From assembly GCF_016793595.1 (NCBI RefSeq), contig NZ_JAEULY010000013.1, positions 56,770 to 120,769 of the forward strand: a stretch of 64,000 nt of DNA, read 5' to 3'. Shown piece by piece: positions 42,916 to 51,447 of this stretch (position 1 is its first letter; each line of letters begins with the position of its first letter). The DNA is from Phreatobacter sp. (GTDB lineage: Bacteria; Pseudomonadota; Alphaproteobacteria; Rhizobiales; Phreatobacteraceae). The notes under the pieces are model-generated. The model was not told the origin of the DNA and did not search any database. It saw only the letters and a list, made by a program, of their open reading frames with translations. The position numbers were made by a program, and so were the translations under genes.

Positions 42916-42970
42916 TTGAAAAGAATGGCGCGCCCGAAAGGATTCGAACCTCTGACCCCCAGATTCGTAG
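42916..42970. repeat. attR: right 55-bp direct repeat of the integrated element
   Basis: Identical to 31928-31982. It starts one base after the integrase stop codon and extends through the CCA end, acceptor 3' strand, T arm and into the anticodon loop of tRNA-Arg(ACG). The two copies define an element of about 10,988 bp. Confidence 0.92.
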
Positions 42971-43002
42971 TCTGGTGCTCTATCCAGCTGAGCTACGGGC
43001 GC
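42926..43002 (-). tRNA. tRNA-Arg(ACG)
   Basis: Complete 77-nt cloverleaf on the minus strand. Acceptor GCGCCCG pairs with CGGGCGC; D stem GCTC/GAGC; anticodon stem CCAGA/TCTGG with loop CTACGAA, anticodon ACG; T loop TTCGAAT. The CCA is encoded. It is the integration target and remains intact because the element brings an identical 3' half. Confidence 0.97.
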
Positions 43003-43197
43003 GCGCCGCTTCGGCTGTGCGCCAGGCGCCTGCCGAATGGAGGCGGTCGGATACGCTGTTTCGGATCACATTGCAAGTGCCGCCGGCGACCTCGCGCAAT
43101 TGTCCTGTGAACCCGCATTCCGCGAACCGCGCATCCCGTTGATGTCGCGAGGTCGCGGCGGACACAGGCGGCGGCAGCCACCGCCGGGCGGCGGGCG

Positions 43198-44715
43198 TCA
43201 GGCGCGCCTGCGCTGCTGCTTGCGGATGGCCGCGAGATCGATGGGGCGGTCTGGAATCGCGATTCGGAAGGTCGCGCCCAGCGTGCCGTCGGCAAGGGCC
43301 ACCGAGCCGCCATGAGCGCGGATCAGTTCCGAGGCGATGGCGAGGCCAAGGCCGCTGCCGCCGGGCCGTGTCGAGCTCTGGAAGGCCTCGAAGAGGTGCT
43401 GGCGCGCCCGGTCCGGCACGCCCGGTCCGGTATCGGACACCTCGATCACCGCGACGGCTCCCTCGCGCCGGCCGACGATGCGAATCTGGTCGCGGCCGGG
43501 ATCGTTCGGCGCGCGCGCCTCGAGCGCCTGATGGGCATTGCGGACGAGGTTGAGCAGCACGCGGAACAGCTGGTCGGTGTCGGCGTCGACCATCACGTCG
43601 CGCTCGACCGCGTTGATGAAGGCGATCCGCGCATCCAGGCCGAGACCCATCGTGTCGCGAACCTCGTCGGCAAGCGCCGACAGATCGACCATGCGGCGCT
43701 GGGGGGCGGCCTCGTGCGCGCGCCCGTAGGAGAGCGTCGCCTGGCAGAAGGCGATGGCGCGGTCGAGAGCCTGGATCATCTTGGGCGCGAATTTCTGCAC
43801 GGTCGGGTCGGGCACGTTCGCCAGTCTGTCCGAGAAAAGCTGGGCGGAGGCCAGCAGGTTGCGCAGGTCGTGATTGATCTTGGAGACGGCGAGGCCGAGG
43901 GCCGCGAGGCGCGACTTCTGGGCCAGCATGTCGTGGAGCGAATGCTGCATCGACTGCAGCTCGTATTCGGCGAGGCCGATCTCGTCCTTGCGCCCGGTCG
44001 GCACGACCGCGTGGCTCAGGTCCTCGGGGTTCCCGCGGAAGGCGATCATCGTGTCGGTGAGGCGCCGCATCGGCCTGACGAACAAGAGATGCAGCGTCAG
44101 ATAGACCAGCCCCGCCGTCAGCGCCGAGATGAACAGCGAGACGGCGAGGATGGCCTTGGAGAAGCCGGCCATGGCGCGCCTGAGCGGCGTCTCGTCCATC
44201 ACGATCTCGACGAAGTCGCCAGCGCGCCGGGCATTGCCCATGACGCGCATCGTGCGGCCCTCGCGCGCGAACAAGGTCGCGAAGGCCTCGGGAATGGAGC
44301 GGAACAGGGTCTGGTCGCGCATGTCGATGGTCACATCGACCTGCGGCATCTCCTCCGAAGCGGCGAGCAGGCGCCGGGCCGGGCCGGTCTTGAGCGCCAC
44401 GGCCTGCGCGCCGGCGCTGTCGAGCAACTCGCGCACGAGCGCCTCGGGCACCATGCCGCTCGGGGCCGCCTCCAGGACGAGCGCGGCTGTCCGGCCGGCC
44501 GCGATGCGGTCGTCGAGCCAGGTATTGCGGAAGTTCGCGACAGCGGGAACGTAGATCAGGATTTCGGCGACGAGGACGAACAGGACCGTCAGGATCAGCA
44601 GTTTGCCGGAGAGGCCGACACCGCGCGAGGGAACGGGAGCCGCCTCGTCCAGCGCCCGGCGCTGCGCGGCATCCATCGCGGGGGAAGAACCATTGTTGGA
44701 CGTACGATCGGCCAT
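43198..44715 (-). CDS. Sensor histidine kinase with HAMP domain
   Basis: 505 aa integral membrane kinase. Membrane segments lie near residues 38-58 and 187-213, with an extracytoplasmic sensor of about 125 residues between them. HAMP follows (RPMRRLTDTMIAFRGN), then an H-box variant with His282 (SKINHDLRNLL), an N-box NLVRNAHQAL, DTGPGV and GGSGLGLA. No response regulator gene is next to it, so it is an orphan kinase. The gene downstream on the same strand is the tRNA; upstream by 36 bp lies the oxidoreductase gene. Confidence 0.9.
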   Translation of the reverse strand: MADRTSNNGSSPAMDAAQRRALDEAAPVPSRGVGLSGKLLILTVLFVLVAEILIYVPAVANFRNTWLDDRIAAGRTAALVLEAAPSGMVPEALVRELLDSAGAQAVALKTGPARRLLAASEEMPQVDVTIDMRDQTLFRSIPEAFATLFAREGRTMRVMGNARRAGDFVEIVMDETPLRRAMAGFSKAILAVSLFISALTAGLVYLTLHLLFVRPMRRLTDTMIAFRGNPEDLSHAVVPTGRKDEIGLAEYELQSMQHSLHDMLAQKSRLAALGLAVSKINHDLRNLLASAQLFSDRLANVPDPTVQKFAPKMIQALDRAIAFCQATLSYGRAHEAAPQRRMVDLSALADEVRDTMGLGLDARIAFINAVERDVMVDADTDQLFRVLLNLVRNAHQALEARAPNDPGRDQIRIVGRREGAVAVIEVSDTGPGVPDRARQHLFEAFQSSTRPGGSGLGLAIASELIRAHGGSVALADGTLGATFRIAIPDRPIDLAAIRKQQRRRA

Positions 44716-44751
44716 CTAGTCCCCGGTGGGACGCACTCTACTGGGGTTGTG

Positions 44752-46143
44752 TCAGCCGAGGCGGCGGAACAGGCCGATGATGCGCCTGATCCGCGGATTC
44801 GACAAACTGGCCAGCAGATAGCTTCCCGCTGCCCGTTTGCCCACATCCGAAAGCGATGGATGGGGCAATATCATGGCAGCAAGATCCTGGACGTGAAGGC
44901 CCTTGCCCACGGCAAGCGCGAACGGGGCGATCAGGTCGCCGGCATCGGGTGCGGCGATGGCGCAGCCGAGAACCTGCCCCTTTCCCGAGACGATCAGCCT
45001 GATATGGCCCGATGTGCGTCCTGTGGCGACCCCGGAGGCTGTTTCGGACAGTGGCCAGCGCAGGACGCGGATGCCCGACCGGCGATGGCGGTCGGAGGGG
45101 CCGGAAAGCCCGACGCTGGCGATTTGCGGCTCGGTCTGCGTGCTGCTGGCAATGGCGGCGGCCGGCAGCCTGACCGGCCGGCGGAGCAGGCAGTTCTGCG
45201 CCACCAGCGCACCGTGCCAGGCCGAAACCTCGTCGGGGGCCTCGGGCGCTCTGGCGCGGCCGAGCGCGAAGACCCGCCGGTTGGCGGTCATGAGTCCGGC
45301 ATCCGCTTCCACGCGCCCCGGCGTCGCAGCGGCCCCCGCCTTGCCGAGATCAAGGCCCTCCACGGCCGCCTGCCGCCCGGTGACGAACAGGAGATGCGAG
45401 ACGGCGAGCATGCCGTCCTCGCCGTTCCTTCGTGCGCTGACCCTCAGGTCGCCTGATGTGCCTTCGATGCGGGTCAGGCTGGTATGCTCATGCACGGCGA
45501 TGCCGGCGGCATCGATCCGCTGGCGCACGGCGAGCGCGAGCTCGGGGTCCTGTTCGGCGAGGATCGTGCCCTGTTCGAACAGGATCACCTCCGCGTCGAA
45601 GCGCCGGAAGGCCTGGGCGAGGGCGGTTCCCTCGCTTCCGCCGCCGACAATGGCGATCCGCGACGGGCGATCGGCAAGGTCGAAGACGGTATCCGTGGTC
45701 AGCGCCATGGCGGGGTCGAGGCCGACAATGGCGGGCAGGGTGGCGCGCGAACCGGTCGCCAGAACGAAGCGCCGCGCCTCGACCGTCGTGCCGCCGACAT
45801 CGAGCGCGCGCGCTGACAGGAAGCTGGCGGGTCCGTCGAGTACCCGGATGCCGAGCGCGGCGAGGCGGGCGGGAGACCGCTCCGCCGCGAGATGGGCGCG
45901 GATGCGGCGGACATGGGCGATGGCGCCGCCGAAATCCGGCCGCCCCGCCCCGTCGAGAGCCGATGCGATCCTGCCCTGGGCCGCCGCGGCGAAGGCGGCG
46001 AGCTCCGTCGCGAACGAGTGCCGGGCGGTCCGGTCCGTCACGACGGCGACAGGAACAGCGGCGAGCGCACAGGCGCTGGCCACGACAATGCCGCCGGGCT
46101 CGTCCCCGATCACGCAGACATCGACTGACAGACGATCGCTCAC
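44752..46143 (-). CDS. Degenerate class I pyridine-nucleotide disulfide oxidoreductase-like flavoprotein
   Basis: 463 aa, lipoamide dehydrogenase/mercuric reductase family by overall plan: an NAD-binding IVGGGSEGTALAQAF stretch, FVLATGSRA, and the C-terminal dimerisation region ending ILPHPSLSDVGKRAAGSY. Two key features are missing. The N-terminal FAD loop is VCVIGDEPGG instead of GxGxxG/A, and the redox CxxxxC pair is absent; the helix reads AAFAAAAQG. It cannot act as a dithiol oxidoreductase. It may be an FAD-dependent NADH oxidase-like or a regulatory protein. It precedes the histidine kinase by 36 bp. Confidence 0.75.
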   Translation of the reverse strand: MSDRLSVDVCVIGDEPGGIVVASACALAAVPVAVVTDRTARHSFATELAAFAAAAQGRIASALDGAGRPDFGGAIAHVRRIRAHLAAERSPARLAALGIRVLDGPASFLSARALDVGGTTVEARRFVLATGSRATLPAIVGLDPAMALTTDTVFDLADRPSRIAIVGGGSEGTALAQAFRRFDAEVILFEQGTILAEQDPELALAVRQRIDAAGIAVHEHTSLTRIEGTSGDLRVSARRNGEDGMLAVSHLLFVTGRQAAVEGLDLGKAGAAATPGRVEADAGLMTANRRVFALGRARAPEAPDEVSAWHGALVAQNCLLRRPVRLPAAAIASSTQTEPQIASVGLSGPSDRHRRSGIRVLRWPLSETASGVATGRTSGHIRLIVSGKGQVLGCAIAAPDAGDLIAPFALAVGKGLHVQDLAAMILPHPSLSDVGKRAAGSYLLASLSNPRIRRIIGLFRRLG

Positions 46144-46244
46144 CCGGCCCCTCCCGTACCGGTTGCACTATTCCGTTTCCATATGCGCGGTGTCGAGAGC
46201 GGCAGCGCATGACAGGCGGCGAAGGGACGCACCCGCCCGGTGCA

Positions 46245-46284
46245 TTGTCACCGGGCCGTCACGGGAACGAGACGCCGGCGTCAT
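46245..46284 (+). promoter_or_regulatory. Four-unit Pho-box-like array before the phytase-like gene
   Basis: Half-sites TTGTCAC (46245), CCGTCAC (46256), ACGAGAC (46267) and GCGTCAT (46278) are spaced exactly 11 bp apart. Three of the four carry the GTCA core and the third is weak. The array ends 50 bp before the start codon at 46335 and faces it. Spacers are GC-rich, unlike the E. coli consensus. Confidence 0.55.
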
Positions 46285-46334
46285 GCTGGTCCCGCAGGGA
46301 ACGGGCGTTCGTTCTCACTCACGGAAGCACCATC

Positions 46335-47672
46335 ATGCGCGCTCTCCTCGTCGCGGCAGCCCTGATTGCCGCAAGTCCCGCTCTCGCCGACGCCGAATTT
46401 CCGGCGACGCTCGCCGGCCATGCCATCCTGCCGGCGGAAACGCTGATCGCGCCGCCGGCCGATGCTCCCGCCGACCTGCAGATTTCCGGCAAGTTCACGG
46501 AAGCCGCGCGCACCGACGGCATCGGCACGGTCATGGGCCGCTCCGCCGGCCGTCCGACCGGCATTTCCCTGCCGTTCCGCGGCCAGCCGGTGCAGGGCCA
46601 TTCCGGCATCAGGCGCATGGCGGACGGCAGCTACTGGATCCTCACGGACAACGGCTTCGGCAATAAGCGCAACTCGCCCGACGCCATGCTGTTCTTGAAC
46701 CGCTACCGCATCGATTTCGAGAAGGGCACGTTCGAGCGCCTCCAGACGGTGTTCCTGTCCGACCCGGACAAGAAACTGCCGTTCCGCATCGTCCATGAGG
46801 GCACCGAGCGCCGCTACCTGACCGGTGCCGATCTCGACACCGAGAGCTTCCAGATCATCGGCGACAAGATCTGGATCGGCGAGGAGTTCGGTCCCTATCT
46901 GATCCGCGCCGACATGACCGGCAAGATCGAGGCGATCTTCGAGACCGTGGTCGATGGCCAGGTCGTGCGCTCGCCCGATCATCCGGCCGTGACGACGCCG
47001 AACGCGCCGGGCGGCGCCGTCGAGTTCCGTGTCCGCCGCTCCAAGGGCTTCGAGGGCATGGCCGCCTCGCCGGATGGCCGCTTCCTCTACCCGCTGCTGG
47101 AAGGCGCGCTCTATGATCCCGCCACGCGCGGCCTGGAGCAGGTCGACGGCCGCGAGTACTTGCGCATCCTGGAATTCGACGTGCAGGCCGGCCGTTACAC
47201 CGGCCGCCACTGGAAGTACGTGCTCGACGCCAACGGCCTGTCGATCGGCGACTTCAACATGATCAACGCCACGACCGGCCTGATCATCGAGCGCGACGAC
47301 AATGAGGGCGTGCCCGAGCGTGCCTGCCCGGCCGGCCAGCGCGCCGAGAACTGCTTCCACGCCCTGCCGCGCATCAAGCGCGTCTGGAAGATCGAGATGA
47401 CCGACGCCAATGCCGGCGGCCCCGTCCGCAAGATCGGTTTCATCGACCTCCTGAAGATTCGCGATCCGAACAACCGCTCGCGCGTGCCGCTGTCGGGCGG
47501 GCACTTCCAGTTCCCGTTCTTCACCATCGAGAACGTCGACATCGTCGATGCCGACCACATCATCGTCGGCAATGACAACAACCTGCCGTTCTCCTCCAGC
47601 CGCGACCCGAACAAGGCCGACGGCAACGAGATGGTGCTGCTGCGCGTGTCCGAGTTCCTGCGCGCCCGCTGA
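46335..47672 (+). CDS. Secreted phytase-like esterase (esterase-like activity of phytase family)
   Basis: 445 aa with a Sec signal peptide (MRALLVAAALIAASPALADA). The mature protein has beta-propeller-like stretches with GSYWILTDNGFGNKRNSPDA, GDKIWIGEEFGPYL, VRRSKGFEGMAASPDG and VGNDNNLPFSSSRDPNKADG, the set found in the phytase-like (PF13449) family. The ATG at 46335 is preceded by ACGGAAG; frame further upstream is antisense. A four-unit Pho-box array precedes it, so it is likely phosphate-starvation induced and may release phosphate from organic esters. Enzyme activity is inferred from family. Confidence 0.85.
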   Translation: MRALLVAAALIAASPALADAEFPATLAGHAILPAETLIAPPADAPADLQISGKFTEAARTDGIGTVMGRSAGRPTGISLPFRGQPVQGHSGIRRMADGSYWILTDNGFGNKRNSPDAMLFLNRYRIDFEKGTFERLQTVFLSDPDKKLPFRIVHEGTERRYLTGADLDTESFQIIGDKIWIGEEFGPYLIRADMTGKIEAIFETVVDGQVVRSPDHPAVTTPNAPGGAVEFRVRRSKGFEGMAASPDGRFLYPLLEGALYDPATRGLEQVDGREYLRILEFDVQAGRYTGRHWKYVLDANGLSIGDFNMINATTGLIIERDDNEGVPERACPAGQRAENCFHALPRIKRVWKIEMTDANAGGPVRKIGFIDLLKIRDPNNRSRVPLSGGHFQFPFFTIENVDIVDADHIIVGNDNNLPFSSSRDPNKADGNEMVLLRVSEFLRAR

Positions 47673-47692
47673 TAGTCGGCAACACGTCACGG

Positions 47693-47721
47693 AAAAGCCC
47701 GGTCCCTTGGACCGGGCTTTT
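47693..47721 (+). terminator. Strong intrinsic terminator
   Basis: Perfect 13-bp stem AAAAGCCCGGTCC/GGACCGGGCTTTT with a 3-nt loop, 20 bp after the stop of the phytase-like gene. The A- and T-runs at the ends make it potentially bidirectional. Confidence 0.9.
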
Positions 47722-47825
47722 CTATTGGGCTGGAGGGGTCACGCGTGCGGCGACCGGCGCCTCGGCCTGACGTCTCGCCAAAACTTCCGTATAGTGGCGA
47801 GAGCCAAGCGGAGGGTTTGAAGACG

Positions 47826-48116
47826 ATGGCCAAAGCCTATTGGGTCGCCACCTATCGTTCGGTCTCCAATCCTGATGCGCTGGCTGCCTACGCCGCGCTC
47901 GCGGGCCCGGCGATCCTTGCCGCCGGCGGACGCTTCATCGTGCGGGGAATGCCTGCCCACACCTACGAGGCAGGACTTCAGCAGCGCACCGTGGTCATCG
48001 AGTTCGACTCGGTGGAGCATGCCAAGGCGGCGCACGACAGCCCGGCATATCAGGCTGCTTTCGCTGCGCTGGCCGGCGGAGCGGAGCGCGACATCCGGAT
48101 CGTTGAAGGCGCGTGA
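47826..48116 (+). CDS. DUF1330 family protein
   Basis: 96 aa dimeric alpha-beta barrel-type protein. The ATG at 47826 follows GGAGG 14 bp upstream. Typical DUF1330 features are KAYWVATYRSVSNPDALAAY, RGMPAHTYEAG and RTVVIEFDSVEHAKAAHDSP. Function is unknown; the family fold is related to EthD and monooxygenase-like proteins. It is monocistronic. Confidence 0.85.
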   Translation: MAKAYWVATYRSVSNPDALAAYAALAGPAILAAGGRFIVRGMPAHTYEAGLQQRTVVIEFDSVEHAKAAHDSPAYQAAFAALAGGAERDIRIVEGA

Positions 48117-48134
48117 GCCGCGTCCGACGGCGCT

Positions 48135-48863
48135 CTACGAGGCGGCGGTATCGCGCTTCGTCATGCGGCTGACATTCTTCCGCACGGCGAAGATGCGGCC
48201 CCAGGCATCGCCCTTGAGATCCTGCCGGTAGCCTTTGTAGCCGAGCAGGTCGTCCCACGGATATTCCTCGTCGTGGAGCATGTCGAAATCGGTCGCCAGC
48301 GTCGTGCGGATCTGCTCGCGGTTCTTGCGGTTCTGGAACTCCAGCAGGATCAGCGAGGTCCTCGACAGGTCGAGATGGGCGAGCACCTCGCCTTCGCCGC
48401 CCTCGATGTCGAGCTTCACGATGTCCGGAGAGGGCAGGCTCCCCGGATCGACCACGTCGACCTCGTAGGTCTCGACCAGCGCGTCCTCGACGAAGGTGTC
48501 GCCGGCATAGGCGGCAAGGCCGGATTCGCCATCGCCCGCGAAGCGGCTGCGGAAGGTCGCCCTGGTCGCACCGCCCGGAAACAGCGCCGCGTTGACGATG
48601 GCGATGTCGCTCCGACCGCTGGTATTCTGCTTGAGGAATTCGAAAGTGCCGGGATGTGGCTCGAAGGATCGCACGCGGCTGTCCGGCCAGCGCGCCGAGG
48701 CCCAGAGCGCGAAGGAGCCGACATTGGCGCCGATGTCGAGGATGTCGAGCCCCGTGCCGTCGTAGCCGGCCTCGTATTCGCCCTCCAGCACGTGCTGGAT
48801 CGCGCCCAGCATCGGTTCGGGGCAGACGAGGGACATGGGAATGCGGGCGATGAAGCTATTCAC
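48135..48863 (-). CDS. FkbM-family methyltransferase
   Basis: 242 aa SAM-dependent methyltransferase. The SAM-binding motif is LDILDIGANVGSFALWAS, followed by VRSFEPHPGTFEFLKQN and VKLDIEGGEGEVLAHL. I start at a GTG at 48863, which has AAGGAG 8 bp upstream; longer ATG starts at 48890 to 48917 lack one. It lies 68 bp after phnN on the same strand and may ride on the C-P lyase transcript. FkbM proteins methylate sugars or natural products; the substrate here is unknown. Confidence 0.82.
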   Translation of the reverse strand: MNSFIARIPMSLVCPEPMLGAIQHVLEGEYEAGYDGTGLDILDIGANVGSFALWASARWPDSRVRSFEPHPGTFEFLKQNTSGRSDIAIVNAALFPGGATRATFRSRFAGDGESGLAAYAGDTFVEDALVETYEVDVVDPGSLPSPDIVKLDIEGGEGEVLAHLDLSRTSLILLEFQNRKNREQIRTTLATDFDMLHDEEYPWDDLLGYKGYRQDLKGDAWGRIFAVRKNVSRMTKRDTAAS

Positions 48864-48931
48864 GGGGCAGGCTCCTTTGCGGGGCGCCATCTGACCCATG
48901 ATCGCGATGGCGCGCAATGGCCGCGCCGGTA

Positions 48932-49528
48932 TCAGGATGCGATGCGCCTGCCCGCCGGGGCGGTGACGACCGCGAGCAGGCGGCTCGCAGCGCCCTCGAC
49001 ATCCGTATCATTGACGATCACCACGTCGGGTTCGACCGGCGCCGTGACACGTCTGTCCGCTCGGCTCGATGCGTCGCCGTCACTGGCCCGCGACCGGCCG
49101 GCAATGCGCGCGCGCAGCACGTCGGCGGGGGCGGTGATCTCGATGACGGTGACGTCGGCGTAGCGCCGCCGCGCGGCGGCGACGATCTCGCGCGAGACAT
49201 TGGACAGCACGGTGCGGCCTTCGTGCAGCGCATGGTCGATGGCCGCCGGGATGCCGTAGCTATGGCCGTGCGCGGACCATGCCAGCGCGAAGCCGCCCGC
49301 CTTCGCGATCGCCGCGAAAGTCTCGGCATCCGCCTCGACATTGTCCTCGGCCGGCGAAGGCGGCCGGGTGACGATGCGGCGCGGGAACAGGTAGGCCTCG
49401 TCGCCTGCCAGCCGCTGGCGCACATGGCCGATGAGCGTGTCCTTGCCGGCGCCGCTCGGGCCGACCACGAGGATCAGCCGCCCTGGCCCGATGGCGGCTG
49501 GCACCGTCGATGCGCCGGCCTCGCTCAT
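48932..49528 (-). CDS. phnN: Ribose 1,5-bisphosphate phosphokinase PhnN
   Basis: 198 aa, guanylate-kinase-like fold. The P-loop GPSGAGKDT is at residues 23-31, followed by FPRRIVTRPPSPAEDN and a GHSYGIP stretch. PhnN phosphorylates ribose 1,5-bisphosphate to PRPP, the last step of phosphonate ribose salvage. It begins 1 bp after the phnM stop. Confidence 0.92.
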   Translation of the reverse strand: MSEAGASTVPAAIGPGRLILVVGPSGAGKDTLIGHVRQRLAGDEAYLFPRRIVTRPPSPAEDNVEADAETFAAIAKAGGFALAWSAHGHSYGIPAAIDHALHEGRTVLSNVSREIVAAARRRYADVTVIEITAPADVLRARIAGRSRASDGDASSRADRRVTAPVEPDVVIVNDTDVEGAASRLLAVVTAPAGRRIAS

Positions 49529-49529
49529 G

Positions 49530-50696
49530 TCAGGCGATCCGCGTGCCGGTGCGCCAGACCTGCCGGACGACCGGTTGCGCGCCGACCATGGCGACGCGCA
49601 CGAGGTCGCCGCGCTTGCCGACCGCGATCTCGCCCCTGTCGGTCATGCCGGTCGCGATCGCGGGCGTCAGGGTGACAGTGCGCAGCGCGCCGGGCAGGCC
49701 GCCCATGGCCGGCACGTCGCGCAGGCCGAAGGCGCCCTGGATGAGGCTGATCGGCACGTAGTCGGAGGAGAGGATATCGAGCACGCCGGCCTCGGCGAGT
49801 TCCACCGCCGAGACGTTGCCGGAATGCGAGCCGCCGCGCACCACGTTGGGCGCGCCCATCAGCACGGAGATGCCGGCAGCGTGCGAAGCGCGCGCAGCTT
49901 CCACCGTGGTCGGGAACTCGGCGATGGAGACCCGGTCGGCGACGGATTCGGCGACATGGTCCTCCAGCGTGTCGTCGTGGCTCGCCAGCGCGATGCCGGC
50001 CTTGTGGGCCAGGGCCACGAGGCCGCGCTTGTTCGGCTCGCCGATCTCGTCGGCGCGGGCACGGCGGTTGGCGAAGAGCTGATCGAGGTCCTTCTCGGAC
50101 AATCCGGTCTTGCCGCGATAATAGGTGCGCAGCTTTTCCTCGTCGCGGAACTGACGCTGGCCGGGCGTGTGGTCCATCAGCGACATCAGGCGCACGTCGA
50201 AGCGGCCGAGATAATCCTGCGCCTCCTCGACCACGCCGCGCGATGGAATCTCGCAGCGCAGATGCGTGTGATGGTCGGCGCGCAGCAATCCCGTATCCTT
50301 GGCCTTCTCGATGGCTTCCGAGAGATCCAAGAGGCCGTCCGCCGTCGTCGGGCGGTCGTCGTCCGAGCCGATGCGCAGGCTGTCGAAGACGGTGGTGATG
50401 CCGGACGAGGCGATCTGCGCGTCATAGGCGAAGACGGCCGAGAGCGGGTCCCAGTGCACCTTCGGGCGCGGCTGGTAGTGCGGCTCCAGGTGGTCCGTGT
50501 GCAGTTCCACGAGGCCGGGGATCAAGAGGTCGTCGCCGATGTCGATGGCGTCGGCGCGCTGCGCGCCTTCATCGATGGCCGTGATCATGCCGTCCTCGAT
50601 CACGACGGTTGCGGCGACCTCGCGGTCGGCGAGGATCACATGGCGGGAAAAGAGCCTGATGGAGCCGAAATCGGCGTGTTCGGGGCGGGCGGTCAT
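49530..50696 (-). CDS. phnM: Alpha-D-ribose 1-methylphosphonate 5-triphosphate diphosphatase PhnM
   Basis: 388 aa amidohydrolase-superfamily enzyme that removes pyrophosphate from the ribosyl triphosphate intermediate. The metal motif HTDHLEPHYQPRPKVHW, the middle MDHTPGQRQF and ALASHDDT motifs, and the SDYVPISL block are diagnostic of PhnM. It is the second-to-last C-P lyase gene on the strand. Confidence 0.93.
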   Translation of the reverse strand: MTARPEHADFGSIRLFSRHVILADREVAATVVIEDGMITAIDEGAQRADAIDIGDDLLIPGLVELHTDHLEPHYQPRPKVHWDPLSAVFAYDAQIASSGITTVFDSLRIGSDDDRPTTADGLLDLSEAIEKAKDTGLLRADHHTHLRCEIPSRGVVEEAQDYLGRFDVRLMSLMDHTPGQRQFRDEEKLRTYYRGKTGLSEKDLDQLFANRRARADEIGEPNKRGLVALAHKAGIALASHDDTLEDHVAESVADRVSIAEFPTTVEAARASHAAGISVLMGAPNVVRGGSHSGNVSAVELAEAGVLDILSSDYVPISLIQGAFGLRDVPAMGGLPGALRTVTLTPAIATGMTDRGEIAVGKRGDLVRVAMVGAQPVVRQVWRTGTRIA

Positions 50697-50716
50697 GGGG
50701 GTCCTTCAGTCGCGCG

Positions 50717-51439
50717 TCATGCGGCGCGGGAGGCGAAGCGGGTCACGTCGACGATGCGGGTCGCGACACGCTCGCGCACGTCGTCGTCGTGGAAGATGCC
50801 GACGATGGCCGTGCGGTTTCGTTTCTTGGTTTCGATCAGTTCGACCACCGCTGCGCGATTCTTCGCGTCGAGGGAAGCGGTCGGCTCGTCCAGCAGCAGG
50901 ATCGGGTGGTCGGCGATGAAGCCGCGCGCGATGTTGACCCGCTGCTGCTCGCCGCCGGAAAAGGTGGCGGGGGGAAGCGACCACAGCCGCTCCGGCACAT
51001 TGAGCAGCGTCAGCAGCCTGCGCGCGCGCCCCTCGGCCTCATCGGCTGCGATGCCGAAGGCGGTGGCGGCCTCGATGACCACTGCGAGCGCGGGCACGCG
51101 CGGGATGACGCGCAGGAACTGCGAGACATAGCCGATGGTGGTGCGGCGCAGGCTCAGCATGCGCCGCGGCTCGGCGGTTGCGACATCGACGATCCCGCCG
51201 CCCTTGGCGACGACGCGGATCGCGCCGGCATCGGTGCGGTAATTGCCGTAGATCATCTTCAGGATCGACGACTTGCCTGCGCCCGAGGGGCCGCCGAGCA
51301 CCACGCATTCACCGGCCGCGACATCAAGCGTGATGCCCTCGACGACGGGAATGGCGAGCCCGCCCTGCAGGTGCATGGTGAAGCTCTTGGCGAGATTGTC
51401 GATCGCGAGGGCCGGCTGGGCGAGGACAGGCTTTGTCAT
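50717..51439 (-). CDS. phnL: Phosphonate C-P lyase ABC-type protein PhnL
   Basis: 240 aa ABC ATPase homologue. Walker A GGPSGAGKSS, signature FSGGEQQRVNIARGF and Walker B LLLDEPTASLD. PhnL associates with the PhnGHIJK core and is needed for formation of the triphosphate intermediate; it is not known to be a transporter. The start at 51439 is the MTKPVLAQ Met; the frame is open farther upstream as shadow. Confidence 0.93.
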   Translation of the reverse strand: MTKPVLAQPALAIDNLAKSFTMHLQGGLAIPVVEGITLDVAAGECVVLGGPSGAGKSSILKMIYGNYRTDAGAIRVVAKGGGIVDVATAEPRRMLSLRRTTIGYVSQFLRVIPRVPALAVVIEAATAFGIAADEAEGRARRLLTLLNVPERLWSLPPATFSGGEQQRVNIARGFIADHPILLLDEPTASLDAKNRAAVVELIETKKRNRTAIVGIFHDDDVRERVATRIVDVTRFASRAA

Positions 51440-51447
51440 TGGTCCTC

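Noticed and set aside
42912..43142. Plus-strand frame starting MIEKNGAPERIRTSDPQIRS across the tRNA
   Set aside because: This is the complement of tRNA-Arg read as protein, a well-known false gene in many annotations.
43312..45456. 714-codon plus-strand frame
   Set aside because: Antisense of the histidine kinase and oxidoreductase, both of which have clear domains in order.
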